Assembly: GCA_002729875.1 (NCBI GenBank)
Contig: PBZD01000045.1
Span: 1-38,504, forward strand
Source: Chromatiales bacterium
GTDB taxonomy: Bacteria > Pseudomonadota > Gammaproteobacteria > Steroidobacterales > GCA-2729495
DNA length: 38,504 bases
Direction of reading: 5' to 3'
A program made the position numbers and the translations under genes. Positions 16,973 to 27,008 of this stretch are shown in pieces. The notes beneath the pieces are model-generated. The model ran no database searches and was not told where the DNA came from. It was given only the letters and a program-made list of their open reading frames with translations. Each line of letters starts with the position of its first letter. Positions within the stretch are counted from its first letter, which is position 1.

Positions 16973-18007
16973 TCAGGGCTGGTGGTGGCCGGTTTGGCTG
17001 GTACCGCTATCTGCAATTGATATTGCTGCAGACAACTGCAGCACGGCAAGTGCATACATTGCGCTGTGATTGTAACGGGTGATTACGTAAAAGTTGTGAA
17101 ATCCGACCCAGTATTCCCTGTCAGTTTTGCCCTCGAGGCTGATCAGTTGTGCCGGTGTGGCGCTCTTGCGGTCGGTTTTAAACACGATACCCTGTTTTGT
17201 CAGTGAGGCGACAGTTTCGGTCATCTTCAGTGAGTTTTTGCCGGTGGGTATCCGGAAGTTTTTATCCGAACTGCCGCGTACGGCAACCGGCTCGCCGTTG
17301 CGCCAGCCGTTCTTGATAAAATAATTTGCGACACTCATCAGGATATCATCCCAGTTATTGAGCAGGTCGCGCCGCCCGTCGCCGTCGCCGTCTACAGCAT
17401 AGGCCCGGTAACTGCTCGGGATGAACTGTGGTGGCCCCATCGCACCGGCATACGAACCGATGAGTTCGGTTAATTCAAGTTGCTCATCCCGAGCCAGCAT
17501 GAACAGTTCTGCGAGCTGACTACGAAAGAATTTCGCCCGCGGCGGATAATCGAAACCGAGTGTGGTCAGTGCGTCGATGACCCGGTAGCCACCGGTTATG
17601 CGTCCATAAAAGGTTTCAACACCAATAATTGCAGTGATTATTTCGGCCGGTACACCGGTTTTGGCACTGACACGGGCCAGCCTGTCGGCATGCTCGGTGA
17701 GGAAGTCTTTGCCTGCAGCGATCCTTTTCGGGGTGATGAAAATCTCGCGATATTCATGCCAGGGGCGGGTTTTTTCCGCGGGTCTGCTGATGGCGTCAAG
17801 AATTTTCTGCTTGGTTCTGGATTGCGCCAGTATTGACTGAACATAGTCCTTGTCCAGATCATGCTGCTTCACCAGCTCGTTAATGAAGACCCTGACATCA
17901 TCGCGATACGCATCGATTGCGAGTGATGCGCAGGGTAAAAGACTGATGATGGTCAGTACGGTAACGGGCAGGTAATGGCGGGGTTGGGTCAATTGATTTC
18001 GTGTCAT
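16973..18007 (-). CDS. mltB: Lytic murein transglycosylase B
   Basis: Cleaves glycan strands of murein to form 1,6-anhydro ends. It is 344 residues. It begins with a signal peptide (HYLPVTVLTIISLLPCASLA) that lacks a standard lipobox, unlike E. coli MltB, so it may be soluble periplasmic. The catalytic glutamate lies in AIIGVETFYGRITG, with SYAGAMGPPQFIPSSY and YAVDGDGDGRRDLLNNWDDI further on. The ATG at 18007 overlaps the rodA stop by 4 nt (ATGA). The frame stays open upstream to 18517, but that part is antisense-type junk over rodA and is excluded. Confidence 0.95.
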   Translation of the reverse strand: MTRNQLTQPRHYLPVTVLTIISLLPCASLAIDAYRDDVRVFINELVKQHDLDKDYVQSILAQSRTKQKILDAISRPAEKTRPWHEYREIFITPKRIAAGKDFLTEHADRLARVSAKTGVPAEIITAIIGVETFYGRITGGYRVIDALTTLGFDYPPRAKFFRSQLAELFMLARDEQLELTELIGSYAGAMGPPQFIPSSYRAYAVDGDGDGRRDLLNNWDDILMSVANYFIKNGWRNGEPVAVRGSSDKNFRIPTGKNSLKMTETVASLTKQGIVFKTDRKSATPAQLISLEGKTDREYWVGFHNFYVITRYNHSAMYALAVLQLSAAISIADSGTSQTGHHQP

Positions 18008-19134
18008 CTGGGTAGTAGCTTCCGATGCGTATGGACAGACATCAGAATACCGAAACCGGCCAGCAGGGTCACCATTGATGTGCCTCCGGCACTGATGAGT
18101 GGTAACGGTACGCCGACCACTGGTAACAGTCCGGTAACCATCGACGTATTTACAAATATGTAGAAGAAAAAGGTCAGGCTGATGCTGCCGGCGAGCAGGC
18201 GTGAAAAGGTATCCTGCGCTACTACTGCAATAAATAATCCACGACCGACGATGCACAGATACAAGAGCAGAATGACGAGCGCACCCATTAGCCCGAATTC
18301 TTCGCCAATCACTGCGAAAATGAAGTCGGTCGAGCGTTCCGGAAGAAACTCCAGTTGTCCCTGGCTGCCGTTCAGCCAGCCTTTGCCAAATAGTCCTCCG
18401 GAGCCAATGGCGATCTTCGACTGGATGATGTGGTAGCCGGCGCCGAGTGGGTCGTTGTCGGGATTTAGCAGCATTAATACCCGGTTTTTCTGATAGTCGT
18501 GCATGACGAAATACCACAACAGTGGCATCGAGATCAGGGCTGTTGTGAGCGCGCCGATAATAAACCTGGCGCCAATTCCGGCGAGGAAAATTACCGTTGC
18601 TCCGGATAGCACGATCAGGATCGCTGTACCGAGATCAGGTTGTACCGCGATAAACCCAACGGGCACGAATATGATGATGAGGCTGGTAATGATCAGGCCG
18701 ACCGATGGTGGCAGCGGCCGATCATGCAGCAACCATGCCAGCATCATCGGCAGGCCGAGCTTCATGATTTCTGATGGTTGAAAGCGGACGCCGAGGTTCA
18801 GCCAGCGTTGTGCGCCCTTGCCGATGTCACCGGTTATCAGTACCAATACCAGCAATGACAGTCCGGCGGCAAAAATCCATGGTGCTGCCCGGCGCAGCCA
18901 ATCGGGGCTTACCTGCGCCATGATCAGCATCGCAGTGAGTGCAGCGCTGATGCGCATCAGTTGACCGGCGAGCAAGTCGGCATTCTGGCCAACTGCGCTG
19001 TACAGGGCGGCGAGGCCGATACAGAGTATGCAGATGATGCCGGTCAGTAGTGCGCCGTCGAGATGCAGGCTGCGTAGCATGAAAGCCATCATGCCCAGTG
19101 GTTGCTGCCTGCGGTCGGCAATGAGCATCGTCAT
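18004..19134 (-). CDS. rodA: Rod-shape peptidoglycan glycosyltransferase RodA
   Basis: SEDS-family polytopic membrane protein that polymerises lipid II in the elongasome with PBP2. It is 376 residues with about ten hydrophobic segments. Signatures are FQPSEIMKLGLPMMLAW, the extracytoplasmic block GYHIIQSKIAIGSGG, LPERSTDFIFAVIGEEFG and the terminal VVGVPLPLISAGGTS. It overlaps mrdA by 4 nt upstream and mltB by 4 nt downstream, so it is tightly coupled to both. An internal ATG at codon 15 is an alternative start. Confidence 0.97.
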   Translation of the reverse strand: MTMLIADRRQQPLGMMAFMLRSLHLDGALLTGIICILCIGLAALYSAVGQNADLLAGQLMRISAALTAMLIMAQVSPDWLRRAAPWIFAAGLSLLVLVLITGDIGKGAQRWLNLGVRFQPSEIMKLGLPMMLAWLLHDRPLPPSVGLIITSLIIIFVPVGFIAVQPDLGTAILIVLSGATVIFLAGIGARFIIGALTTALISMPLLWYFVMHDYQKNRVLMLLNPDNDPLGAGYHIIQSKIAIGSGGLFGKGWLNGSQGQLEFLPERSTDFIFAVIGEEFGLMGALVILLLYLCIVGRGLFIAVVAQDTFSRLLAGSISLTFFFYIFVNTSMVTGLLPVVGVPLPLISAGGTSMVTLLAGFGILMSVHTHRKLLPR

Positions 19135-20990
19135 AACAGGTCTCGCAGGTATGTATCCATAACGATTCGCGCGACAGGTGCGGCAGTGCCGCCGCCGCTT
19201 TCACCGTTCTCGACGATGACCGCAACGGCGATTTGCGGGTCTTCAAGTGGGGCAAATGCAATAAACAAGGCGTGATCGCGCATGCGCTCCTCAATTTCCT
19301 CGGCATCGTATTCCTTGTCCTGCGCGACGCTAAAGACTTGTGCCGTACCGCTCTTGCCGGCCATTGTAAATGGCGCATCTGCGCCTGCGGCCCGGGCCGT
19401 ACCATGTTCACCCTGCATGACGGCATGCATCGCACTGATGATTTGCTCCCACTGATCATCATTGATGATGCCAACCGAGTCCATTGCTATAGGTTGTATG
19501 AATTCCACCGCGCTACTGGCCGGATTGCTGTAGCCGCGTAACAGTGTCGGTTGGAAGCGCCGGCCACGGTTAGCGATGGTTGCCGCCGCATGTGCCAACT
19601 GCAGTGGCGTCACGAGCAGGTAGCCCTGACCGATGCCGGTAATAACGGTTTCACCAGGAAACCAGATCTTATTTCCTCGTTGCTCAAAGGCACCGCGCTT
19701 CCAGACCCGTCCCGGCACCAGCCCATTTTTCTCCCCCGCGAGATCAATCCCGGTTTTGCTGCCCAGCCCGAAGCGTTTCAGGAATGATTCAATACGATCA
19801 ATGCCCAATTCGTGCGCCAGTTGATAAAAATAAACATCGCAGGACTGTTCGATCGCCGTGTGCATGTTCATCGGCCCATGACCGCCTTGCTTCCAGTCGC
19901 GATAACGGTGAGTGCTGTCCGGTAACGAGTAATCGCCGTCACAGAATAAGGATTGCCTGGAATCCATTGTCTCGTAGTGCAGGGCAGCCAGGGCGATGAT
20001 CGGTTTGAGTGTCGAGCCCGGAGGATAGGTCCCCTGCAGGGCGCGATTGAACAGCGGCAGGTCAGGATTTTCCTGCAGCGCACGGTAATCCCTGCGACTC
20101 ATGCCAATGCTGATTGCATTCGGGTCGAAAGATGGCTCGCTGGCAAACACCAGGATCTCACCGGTCCCGGGCTCAATCGCGACGACGGCACCGCGCCGTC
20201 CGGCGAGCGCCTGGTGAGCGGCAAGCTGTGATTCGATGTCGAGGGTCAGGATCAGATCCTTGCCGGGCACCGCCGATTCTGCATTAAGCCCCTGCATGAT
20301 GCGTCCACGGGCGTTGACCAGGACTTCCTCGTGGCCGACGTTGCCGTGCAGCTCTTGCTCATAATGTCGTTCGAGTGAGATCTTGCCAATCAGTGAGGTG
20401 CCGGCATAGTTGGTTTTGTCGATGGTCTGTATGTCCGCCGCACTAATGCCGCTGACATAGCCGAGCGCATGCGCGACAGCTTTGCCGTAGGGATAATTGC
20501 GTGCCAGCCGGGCATGGATATCGACACCCGGGAAGCGCGGGCGTTCAATAGCAAATTTAGCGACCTCAACATCTGTCAGCCGGCGGCGGATCGGGATCGA
20601 GTCAAAGCGTCGCTGCTGGCGAATCAGCGCCTGGATTGAGTCAATATTTTCGGTGTCGATGAGTCCAAACAGCGCGAGACGATCCAGCGTCCCGGCCATG
20701 TCCGGTACTTGTTCCGGCGTCAGCTCAAGCTGATAACTCGGCAGGTTGTCGGCCAGCACTGTCCCGTTGCGGTCATAAATGAGTCCGCGGGTCGGGGTTA
20801 ACGGCTGGATGCGGATCCGGTTGCCCTGCGATTGTGCAGAAAAATACTCATATTCGACAATCTGCAATTGGCCGAGTCGAACCAGTACGATCATGATCAT
20901 GCCAATCATCAGGATCGTAGCGGCAATGACTCGCCGCAAGAAAATCTGCTGCTCTGCCCAATGATCTTTTAATCTGTTAGTCGTTGCCAT
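19131..20990 (-). CDS. mrdA: Penicillin-binding protein 2 (elongation transpeptidase)
   Basis: Class B PBP that cross-links peptidoglycan during cell elongation. It is 619 residues. A single N-terminal anchor spans about residues 21-40. The dimerisation/pedestal region carries TPTRGLIYDRNG. The transpeptidase domain has GSTLKP with nucleophile Ser326, SCD in EQSCDVYFYQLA and KSGTAQV. It lies 15 nt after mreD and overlaps rodA by 4 nt, so synthase and polymerase are made from one message. All active-site motifs are intact. Confidence 0.97.
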   Translation of the reverse strand: MATTNRLKDHWAEQQIFLRRVIAATILMIGMIMIVLVRLGQLQIVEYEYFSAQSQGNRIRIQPLTPTRGLIYDRNGTVLADNLPSYQLELTPEQVPDMAGTLDRLALFGLIDTENIDSIQALIRQQRRFDSIPIRRRLTDVEVAKFAIERPRFPGVDIHARLARNYPYGKAVAHALGYVSGISAADIQTIDKTNYAGTSLIGKISLERHYEQELHGNVGHEEVLVNARGRIMQGLNAESAVPGKDLILTLDIESQLAAHQALAGRRGAVVAIEPGTGEILVFASEPSFDPNAISIGMSRRDYRALQENPDLPLFNRALQGTYPPGSTLKPIIALAALHYETMDSRQSLFCDGDYSLPDSTHRYRDWKQGGHGPMNMHTAIEQSCDVYFYQLAHELGIDRIESFLKRFGLGSKTGIDLAGEKNGLVPGRVWKRGAFEQRGNKIWFPGETVITGIGQGYLLVTPLQLAHAAATIANRGRRFQPTLLRGYSNPASSAVEFIQPIAMDSVGIINDDQWEQIISAMHAVMQGEHGTARAAGADAPFTMAGKSGTAQVFSVAQDKEYDAEEIEERMRDHALFIAFAPLEDPQIAVAVIVENGESGGGTAAPVARIVMDTYLRDLL

Positions 20991-21005
20991 GTGGGTATTT
21001 TTTGA

Positions 21006-21506
21006 TCAGGTGAAAGTCTGGCCGCGGTTTTCAATAGCTTCGCGAATTCGGTCCATGATGGTCATGACCGGTGGCCACAGGATTACACCGACAAAAACCT
21101 GCGTCCAGCGGGCAAGGCCGATTGGTGGGTTGCCGGCCACACCATCTATCCAGAACAGTATGAAGGCGTTGATGGCCAGCAGAGCGCCTACCGTCATGGT
21201 CAGTTGCCAGAGTGGAAAGATGCGGATCTGTAAATGAAACCGCTGTGTCAGGTAGGCGATAACACTCAGCGCAAAGGCATGCTGGCCGAGCAGGTCGCCT
21301 TGCAGAATGTCGAGTAGCAACCCGATGATCCAGGCACTGCCGATACTGAATACCCGTGGCCACATCATGATCCAGTAAATCAGAGCGATGGCGGCCCACG
21401 GTGGACGAAACGGTGTAATGAATCCGGGCAGCGGCAGGCTGACGAGTGCAGCGGCGGCAATCAATACCAGCCAGGCTGGCCAATGCGCTGCGCCGTTACG
21501 GCTCAT
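21006..21506 (-). CDS. mreD: Rod shape-determining protein MreD
   Basis: Small inner-membrane protein of the elongasome, partner of MreC. It is 166 residues and strongly hydrophobic with about five to six membrane segments. It has the family-like FRPPWAAIALIYWIMMWPRVFSIGSAW and LDILQGDLLGQHAFALSVIAYL. Its ATG overlaps the mreC stop by 4 nt. mrdA starts 15 nt downstream. Confidence 0.93.
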   Translation of the reverse strand: MSRNGAAHWPAWLVLIAAAALVSLPLPGFITPFRPPWAAIALIYWIMMWPRVFSIGSAWIIGLLLDILQGDLLGQHAFALSVIAYLTQRFHLQIRIFPLWQLTMTVGALLAINAFILFWIDGVAGNPPIGLARWTQVFVGVILWPPVMTIMDRIREAIENRGQTFT

Positions 21507-22423
21507 GGTGGAGCCTCGATCGCCGCTGTGGGTGGGCTGGTCGCAAGGTTGCCGTCTTCATCAGTTGCGCGCTGCGCTGCAGTGGATTCGGGCCAGATCA
21601 ACAGGACTTCACGGATCCGGTTCAGGCCGGCTGCCGGCCTGGCGCTGACAGCCAGGAACGGTTCGCCCCTGTCGCTGGCAATCTCATAAATAATGCCAAC
21701 CGGGTAACCGGGTGGGAACGTGCCGCCCAGTCCGGAGGTTACCAGGATATCGCCGTCCACCACATCGGTATTACGCGGCAGGAACGGCAACGATAGCCGT
21801 TCCAGGTTGCCGGTGCCGACCGCAATAGTGCGCAACCGGTTGCGTACTATTTCGACCGGTATTGCGTGATCAATGTCGGTGATCAACAGTGCCTCGGCGG
21901 AGAAAAACTGGTCGCGGACGATCTGGCCAATGATACCGTCGGCGTCGATCAAAGCCTGCCCGACATACAACCCGTCGTTGCTGCCTTTGTTAATCGTAAT
22001 GCGGTGACGGAACGGGTTCATGTCGATCGACAGGATCTCACCAATGAGTACCCGGCTGGCAATCTTGGCGGTTGAGTCAAAGAGTGCTCTGAGTCTCGTA
22101 TTTTCCGCTACCAGCGCGACATAGCGTTGCAGGCGGGCACTCTGGATCAGATTCTGTTCCTTCAGTTGACGGTTCTCATCCATCAGTTCGTTATGTGTTG
22201 CAGCACTATCGCCAATCCAGTGACCAAGAGAGAAGGGGGCATCAATAACCAGGCGAATCGGATGGATGGCGGCAGACATAATGCGTCGCACCGTATTCAG
22301 GTGTTCATTGTTGTGGTCGAGCACCATGACTGCGACGGATAACATGCACAGCATGACCGTTCGCAGGCCGTAGCCTGTATTGCGTAAAGCGCGTTGGTCG
22401 CTGTCAGATCTGCTGAGCGTCAT
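21503..22423 (-). CDS. mreC: Rod shape-determining protein MreC
   Basis: Bitopic membrane protein linking cytoplasmic MreB to the periplasmic PBP2-RodA machinery. It is 306 residues. An N-terminal anchor (VMLCMLSVAVMVL) is followed by a coiled-coil region (HNELMDENRQLKEQNLI...LVAENTRLRALFD). The two beta-barrel domains typical of MreC follow, with INKGSNDGLYVGQALIDADGIIGQI and LVTSGLGGTFPPGYPVG. The last 25 residues are low-complexity Ala/Pro/Thr. It overlaps mreD by 4 nt and is separated from mreB by 67 nt containing a hairpin. Confidence 0.96.
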   Translation of the reverse strand: MTLSRSDSDQRALRNTGYGLRTVMLCMLSVAVMVLDHNNEHLNTVRRIMSAAIHPIRLVIDAPFSLGHWIGDSAATHNELMDENRQLKEQNLIQSARLQRYVALVAENTRLRALFDSTAKIASRVLIGEILSIDMNPFRHRITINKGSNDGLYVGQALIDADGIIGQIVRDQFFSAEALLITDIDHAIPVEIVRNRLRTIAVGTGNLERLSLPFLPRNTDVVDGDILVTSGLGGTFPPGYPVGIIYEIASDRGEPFLAVSARPAAGLNRIREVLLIWPESTAAQRATDEDGNLATSPPTAAIEAPP

Positions 22424-22444
22424 GCTCTGCCGTTGTCATGCTTG

Positions 22445-22464
22445 CCCGGCAGCCAGGTGCCGGG
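22445..22464 (-). other. Stem-loop between mreB and mreC
   Basis: CCCGGCA (22445-22451) pairs perfectly with TGCCGGG (22458-22464) around a 6-nt loop. It lies 26 nt after the mreB stop and 21 nt before the mreC start. It is not followed by a T-run on the transcribed strand, so a partial terminator or 3'-end stabiliser for the mreB message is more likely than full termination. Confidence 0.5.
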
Positions 22465-22490
22465 TTTGCGGTTGGGGCGGGCTGAAGTGG

Positions 22491-23602
<1,112 letters not shown>

Positions 23603-23655
23603 CCGGAGATTATCATTAGCTCCCCCGGTTCTCCGGCCTGTATGGATAAGGTCCC

Positions 23656-23943
23656 ATGGCACTGTCTAAAAGTGATGTCGCCCACATCGCGCAGCTTGCG
23701 CGTCTTGAAGTCAGTGATGACGAGATCACTGACTATGTGGACAAGTTGTCGAGCATTATCGACCTGGTTGCAAAGTTGGGCGAACTCGACACGTCAGCTG
23801 TTTTGCCGATGGCGCATCCGCACGAGATGAGTCAGCGTCTGCGCCCGGATGAGGCAACTGAAACCGATCAGCGTGAGTCGTATCAGCGCAATGCTCAGGC
23901 TGTAGGTGACGGTTTTTATCGTGTGCCCAGGGTCATTGAATAA
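23656..23943 (+). CDS. gatC: Asp-tRNA(Asn)/Glu-tRNA(Gln) amidotransferase subunit C
   Basis: Small subunit of GatCAB that stabilises the A-B interface during conversion of Glu-tRNA(Gln) or Asp-tRNA(Asn) to the correctly amidated tRNAs. It is 95 residues with KSDVAHIAQLARLEVSDDEI near the start, MAHPHEMSQRLRPDEATE in the middle and a closing GDGFYRVPRVIE, all typical. It is followed by gatA after 55 nt. Divergence from mreB is a layout found in many beta- and gammaproteobacteria. Confidence 0.96.
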   Translation: MALSKSDVAHIAQLARLEVSDDEITDYVDKLSSIIDLVAKLGELDTSAVLPMAHPHEMSQRLRPDEATETDQRESYQRNAQAVGDGFYRVPRVIE

Positions 23944-23998
23944 GGATAATTGAGAATGACCACCTGTAATCACCCGCTGACCGAGACCTGAATACACC

Positions 23999-25459
23999 AT
24001 GCAACGACAGACAATTACTGAAATTGCCGCGGCCCTCAGGGAAGGTTCCGTCACCAGTCGCGAGTTGACCGAGGCAGCGCTGACCAGGATCGCTGCGGGA
24101 GATGGAGCGTTAAACGCCTTTATTACCGTGACCGGAGATCAGGCACTGATCGCTGCTGATGCCGCCGATGCCATGCTTGCGGCAGGCAACGGTGGGCCAT
24201 TAACCGGGGTACCGATTGCGCACAAGGATATCTTCTGTACCCGCGATGTCCTGACGACATGTGGCTCAAGAATGCTCGACAATTTCATTTCTCCTTATGA
24301 TGCAACAGTTGTAAAGAACCTGGCCGCAGCCGGTATGGTTGTCGTCGGCAAGACCAACATGGATGAATTTGCGATGGGTTCGTCGAATGAAACGAGTTTC
24401 TTCGGCCCGGTTGCCAATCCGTGGGATCTGGCCCGGTCGCCGGGTGGTTCGTCCGGCGGCTCGGCTGCTGCCGTGGCGGCGGGCTTTGTTGCTGCCGCAA
24501 CCGGTACCGACACCGGCGGTTCTATTCGTCAGCCGGCGGCATTGACCGGCATCACCGGCTTCAAGCCAACCTACGGCCGCGTATCGCGCTACGGTATGAT
24601 CGCCTTTGCTTCGAGCCTCGATCAGGCGGGTGTGCTGTCATTAACGGCTGAAGATGCGGCGTTGATGTTGCAGGCGATGGCAGGGTTCGATTCGCGGGAT
24701 TCAACTTCGGCCGATTGCCCGGTGCCGGATTTTACCGCAGAGCTTGGGGCATCGCTTGAGGGCAAACGCATCGGTATCCCGGCTGAATTTTTCGACGCCG
24801 GGCTTGAAGCTGAGTCCGCAGCCTGTGTTCGTGCTGCAATTACGGTTTTCGAGGGGCTTGGCGCGACGGTCGCAGAGGTGTCACTGCCGCATATCGATGC
24901 ATCGATACCGACCTATTACATCGTTGCCCCGGCCGAGTGCTCGTCTAACCTGGCACGTTTTGACGGCGTGCGTTTTGGCCATCGGCATGCAAATCCCCGG
25001 GACCTGGAAGAGTTGTATAAGTTGACCCGTAAGGAGGGTTTTGGCGCCGAGGTCAAGCGACGCATCATGACCGGCACCTACGTACTGTCTGCCGGCTACT
25101 ATGATGCCTATTATTTGCAGGCACAAAAGGCACGCCAGCTGATTGCCGACGATTTCCGCAGGTGTTTTGAATCGGTTGATATTATCGCCGGCCCGACCAC
25201 ACCGACACCGGCGTTCAAACTCGGCGAAAAGACTGAGGATCCGGTGCAAATGTACCTGAATGATATCTACACGATTGGCGTGAACCTGGCAGGATTGCCC
25301 GGCGTGTCATTGCCGTGCGGATTTTCTGCCGGATTGCCCGTCGGCCTGCAGTTGATCGGACCGGCGTTTGGCGAACAAATCGTACTCAATTTTGCGCATC
25401 GCTATCAGCAGCAAACAGACTGGCACCTTAAAGCGCCGGATTGCGTGGCGGGGTGCTGA
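23999..25459 (+). CDS. gatA: Asp-tRNA(Asn)/Glu-tRNA(Gln) amidotransferase subunit A
   Basis: Amidase-signature subunit that releases ammonia from glutamine for GatB. It is 486 residues. The Ser-cisSer-Lys triad is visible as Lys76 ([10 protein letters not shown]), Ser151 ([16 protein letters not shown]) and Ser175 ([12 protein letters not shown]), all three residues earlier than in the Staphylococcus enzyme. The active site is therefore complete. It ends 2 nt before the gatB ATG. Presence of GatCAB implies that Gln-tRNA and/or Asn-tRNA are made by transamidation here. Confidence 0.97.
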   Translation: MQRQTITEIAAALREGSVTSRELTEAALTRIAAGDGALNAFITVTGDQALIAADAADAMLAAGNGGPLTGVPIAHKDIFCTRDVLTTCGSRMLDNFISPYDATVVKNLAAAGMVVVGKTNMDEFAMGSSNETSFFGPVANPWDLARSPGGSSGGSAAAVAAGFVAAATGTDTGGSIRQPAALTGITGFKPTYGRVSRYGMIAFASSLDQAGVLSLTAEDAALMLQAMAGFDSRDSTSADCPVPDFTAELGASLEGKRIGIPAEFFDAGLEAESAACVRAAITVFEGLGATVAEVSLPHIDASIPTYYIVAPAECSSNLARFDGVRFGHRHANPRDLEELYKLTRKEGFGAEVKRRIMTGTYVLSAGYYDAYYLQAQKARQLIADDFRRCFESVDIIAGPTTPTPAFKLGEKTEDPVQMYLNDIYTIGVNLAGLPGVSLPCGFSAGLPVGLQLIGPAFGEQIVLNFAHRYQQQTDWHLKAPDCVAGC

Positions 25460-25461
25460 CG

Positions 25462-26901
25462 ATGCAATGGGAAACAGTCATCGGGCTTGAGATTCACACC
25501 CAGCTTGCAACCAGCAGCAAAATCTTTTCCGGCGCGCCGACCATGTATGGTGCCGAGCCCAATACGCAGGCCTGTCTTGTCGACCTTGGTTACCCCGGTG
25601 TGTTGCCGGTGCTGAATATCGAGGCCGTCCGCATGGCCGTACGTTTCGGCCTGGCGATTGATGCCGGGATCGCGCCGCGTTCGGTATTTGCGCGCAAGAA
25701 TTATTTTTATCCCGATTTGCCCAAGGGTTACCAGATCAGCCAGTACGAACTGCCCATCGTCGGTTTCGGGCAACTGGAAATTACCCTTGAAGACGATAGC
25801 AAGAAAACAATTGGTGTAACCCGCGCACATCTGGAAGAGGATGCCGGCAAATCCGTGCATGATGCATTCGATGGCGAGAGTGGTATTGACCTGAATCGGG
25901 CCGGCACCCCGTTGCTGGAAATTGTTTCCGAGCCGGACCTGCGCTCGGCAGAGGAAGCGGTTGCATATATGCGCAAGATTCACCAGATCGTGCGCTATAT
26001 CGGCATTTCTGACGGGAACATGCAGGAAGGTTCGTTCCGTTGTGATGCCAATATATCAGTGCGCCCGCTTGGTCAGAAAGAACTGGGTATCCGGGCAGAA
26101 TTGAAGAATTTGAATTCATTCCGCTTTGTGGAGCGTGCGATCAATATCGAGGTTGAGCGCCAGATTGATATTCTTGAGGACGGTGGTGAGGTTGTGCAGG
26201 AGACCCGCCTGTACGATTCTGATCATGACCGGACACGTGCGATGCGTTCGAAAGAAGAGGCGAATGATTATCGCTATTTTCCGGATCCGGATTTATTGCC
26301 GGTCGAGATCGATTCTGCCACCATTGATACTCTGCGCAGCGAATTGCCGGAGTTGCCGGATGCCAAGCAGCAGCGTTTCGTGGCTGAGTATGGTCTGAAA
26401 GCAGCAGATGTCCGGGTGTTGGTGGCCAGTCGCTCCCAGGCGGACTATTTTGAAGTTGCCGCCAGGCTTCTCCGGGAGGCTGGCGGTGAAGTGAAAATGG
26501 CTGCAAACTGGGTTATGGGCGAGTTATCCGGGGCGCTGAACAGGGCGGGTATAGGCATTGAAGAGAGCCCCGTTACGGCACAGCAACTGGCTGCTTTGCT
26601 GGTGCGTATTGCCGATCATACGATTTCGGGCAAGATCGCCAAGGAAGTTTTCGAGGCCATGTGGCAAGGTGCCGGTACGGCAGATGAGATTATTACCAGC
26701 CAGGGTCTTAAGCAGATCAGCGATAGTGGCGAACTTGATAAAATCATAGCTCAGGTCATTGCCGATTGTCCGGAACAGGTCCGGCAGTATCGGGATGGTA
26801 AAACCAAAGTCCTGGGCTTTCTCGTCGGCCAGGTTATGAAAGCGACCCAGGGGAAAGCCAACCCGGGTCAGGTCAACGAAATATTGCGCAGTAAATTATA
26901 A
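25462..26901 (+). CDS. gatB: Asp-tRNA(Asn)/Glu-tRNA(Gln) amidotransferase subunit B
   Basis: Kinase/transamidase subunit that phosphorylates the misacylated tRNA side chain and amidates it with ammonia from GatA. From the ATG at 25462 it is 479 residues, starting [14 protein letters not shown]. Family blocks include [46 protein letters not shown] and EIKNLNSF-like [15 protein letters not shown]. The C-terminal YqeY-type tail domain includes [24 protein letters not shown] at 25441 extends the frame into gatA but is less likely. Confidence 0.97.
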   Translation: MQWETVIGLEIHTQLATSSKIFSGAPTMYGAEPNTQACLVDLGYPGVLPVLNIEAVRMAVRFGLAIDAGIAPRSVFARKNYFYPDLPKGYQISQYELPIVGFGQLEITLEDDSKKTIGVTRAHLEEDAGKSVHDAFDGESGIDLNRAGTPLLEIVSEPDLRSAEEAVAYMRKIHQIVRYIGISDGNMQEGSFRCDANISVRPLGQKELGIRAELKNLNSFRFVERAINIEVERQIDILEDGGEVVQETRLYDSDHDRTRAMRSKEEANDYRYFPDPDLLPVEIDSATIDTLRSELPELPDAKQQRFVAEYGLKAADVRVLVASRSQADYFEVAARLLREAGGEVKMAANWVMGELSGALNRAGIGIEESPVTAQQLAALLVRIADHTISGKIAKEVFEAMWQGAGTADEIITSQGLKQISDSGELDKIIAQVIADCPEQVRQYRDGKTKVLGFLVGQVMKATQGKANPGQVNEILRSKL

Positions 26902-27008
26902 ATGGGTGACAGCCTCTGGCCGGTTGGCGTGGTTTAATTGTGCCCGGCATGGTCGTGCTGTTCACCAGTGTGGTTATTGGTGCCCGGGCATATGTACAGG
27001 ATTAAGTT

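Noticed and set aside
18008-18517. 170-residue N-terminal extension of the MltB frame.
   Set aside because: It lies entirely over rodA in another frame, is rich in Arg/His/Ser without family similarity, and would bury the MltB signal peptide.
26941-26990. TGCCCGG...CCGGGCA inverted repeat after gatB as a terminator.
   Set aside because: The arms are 36 nt apart and no T-tract follows; it is too weak to call.
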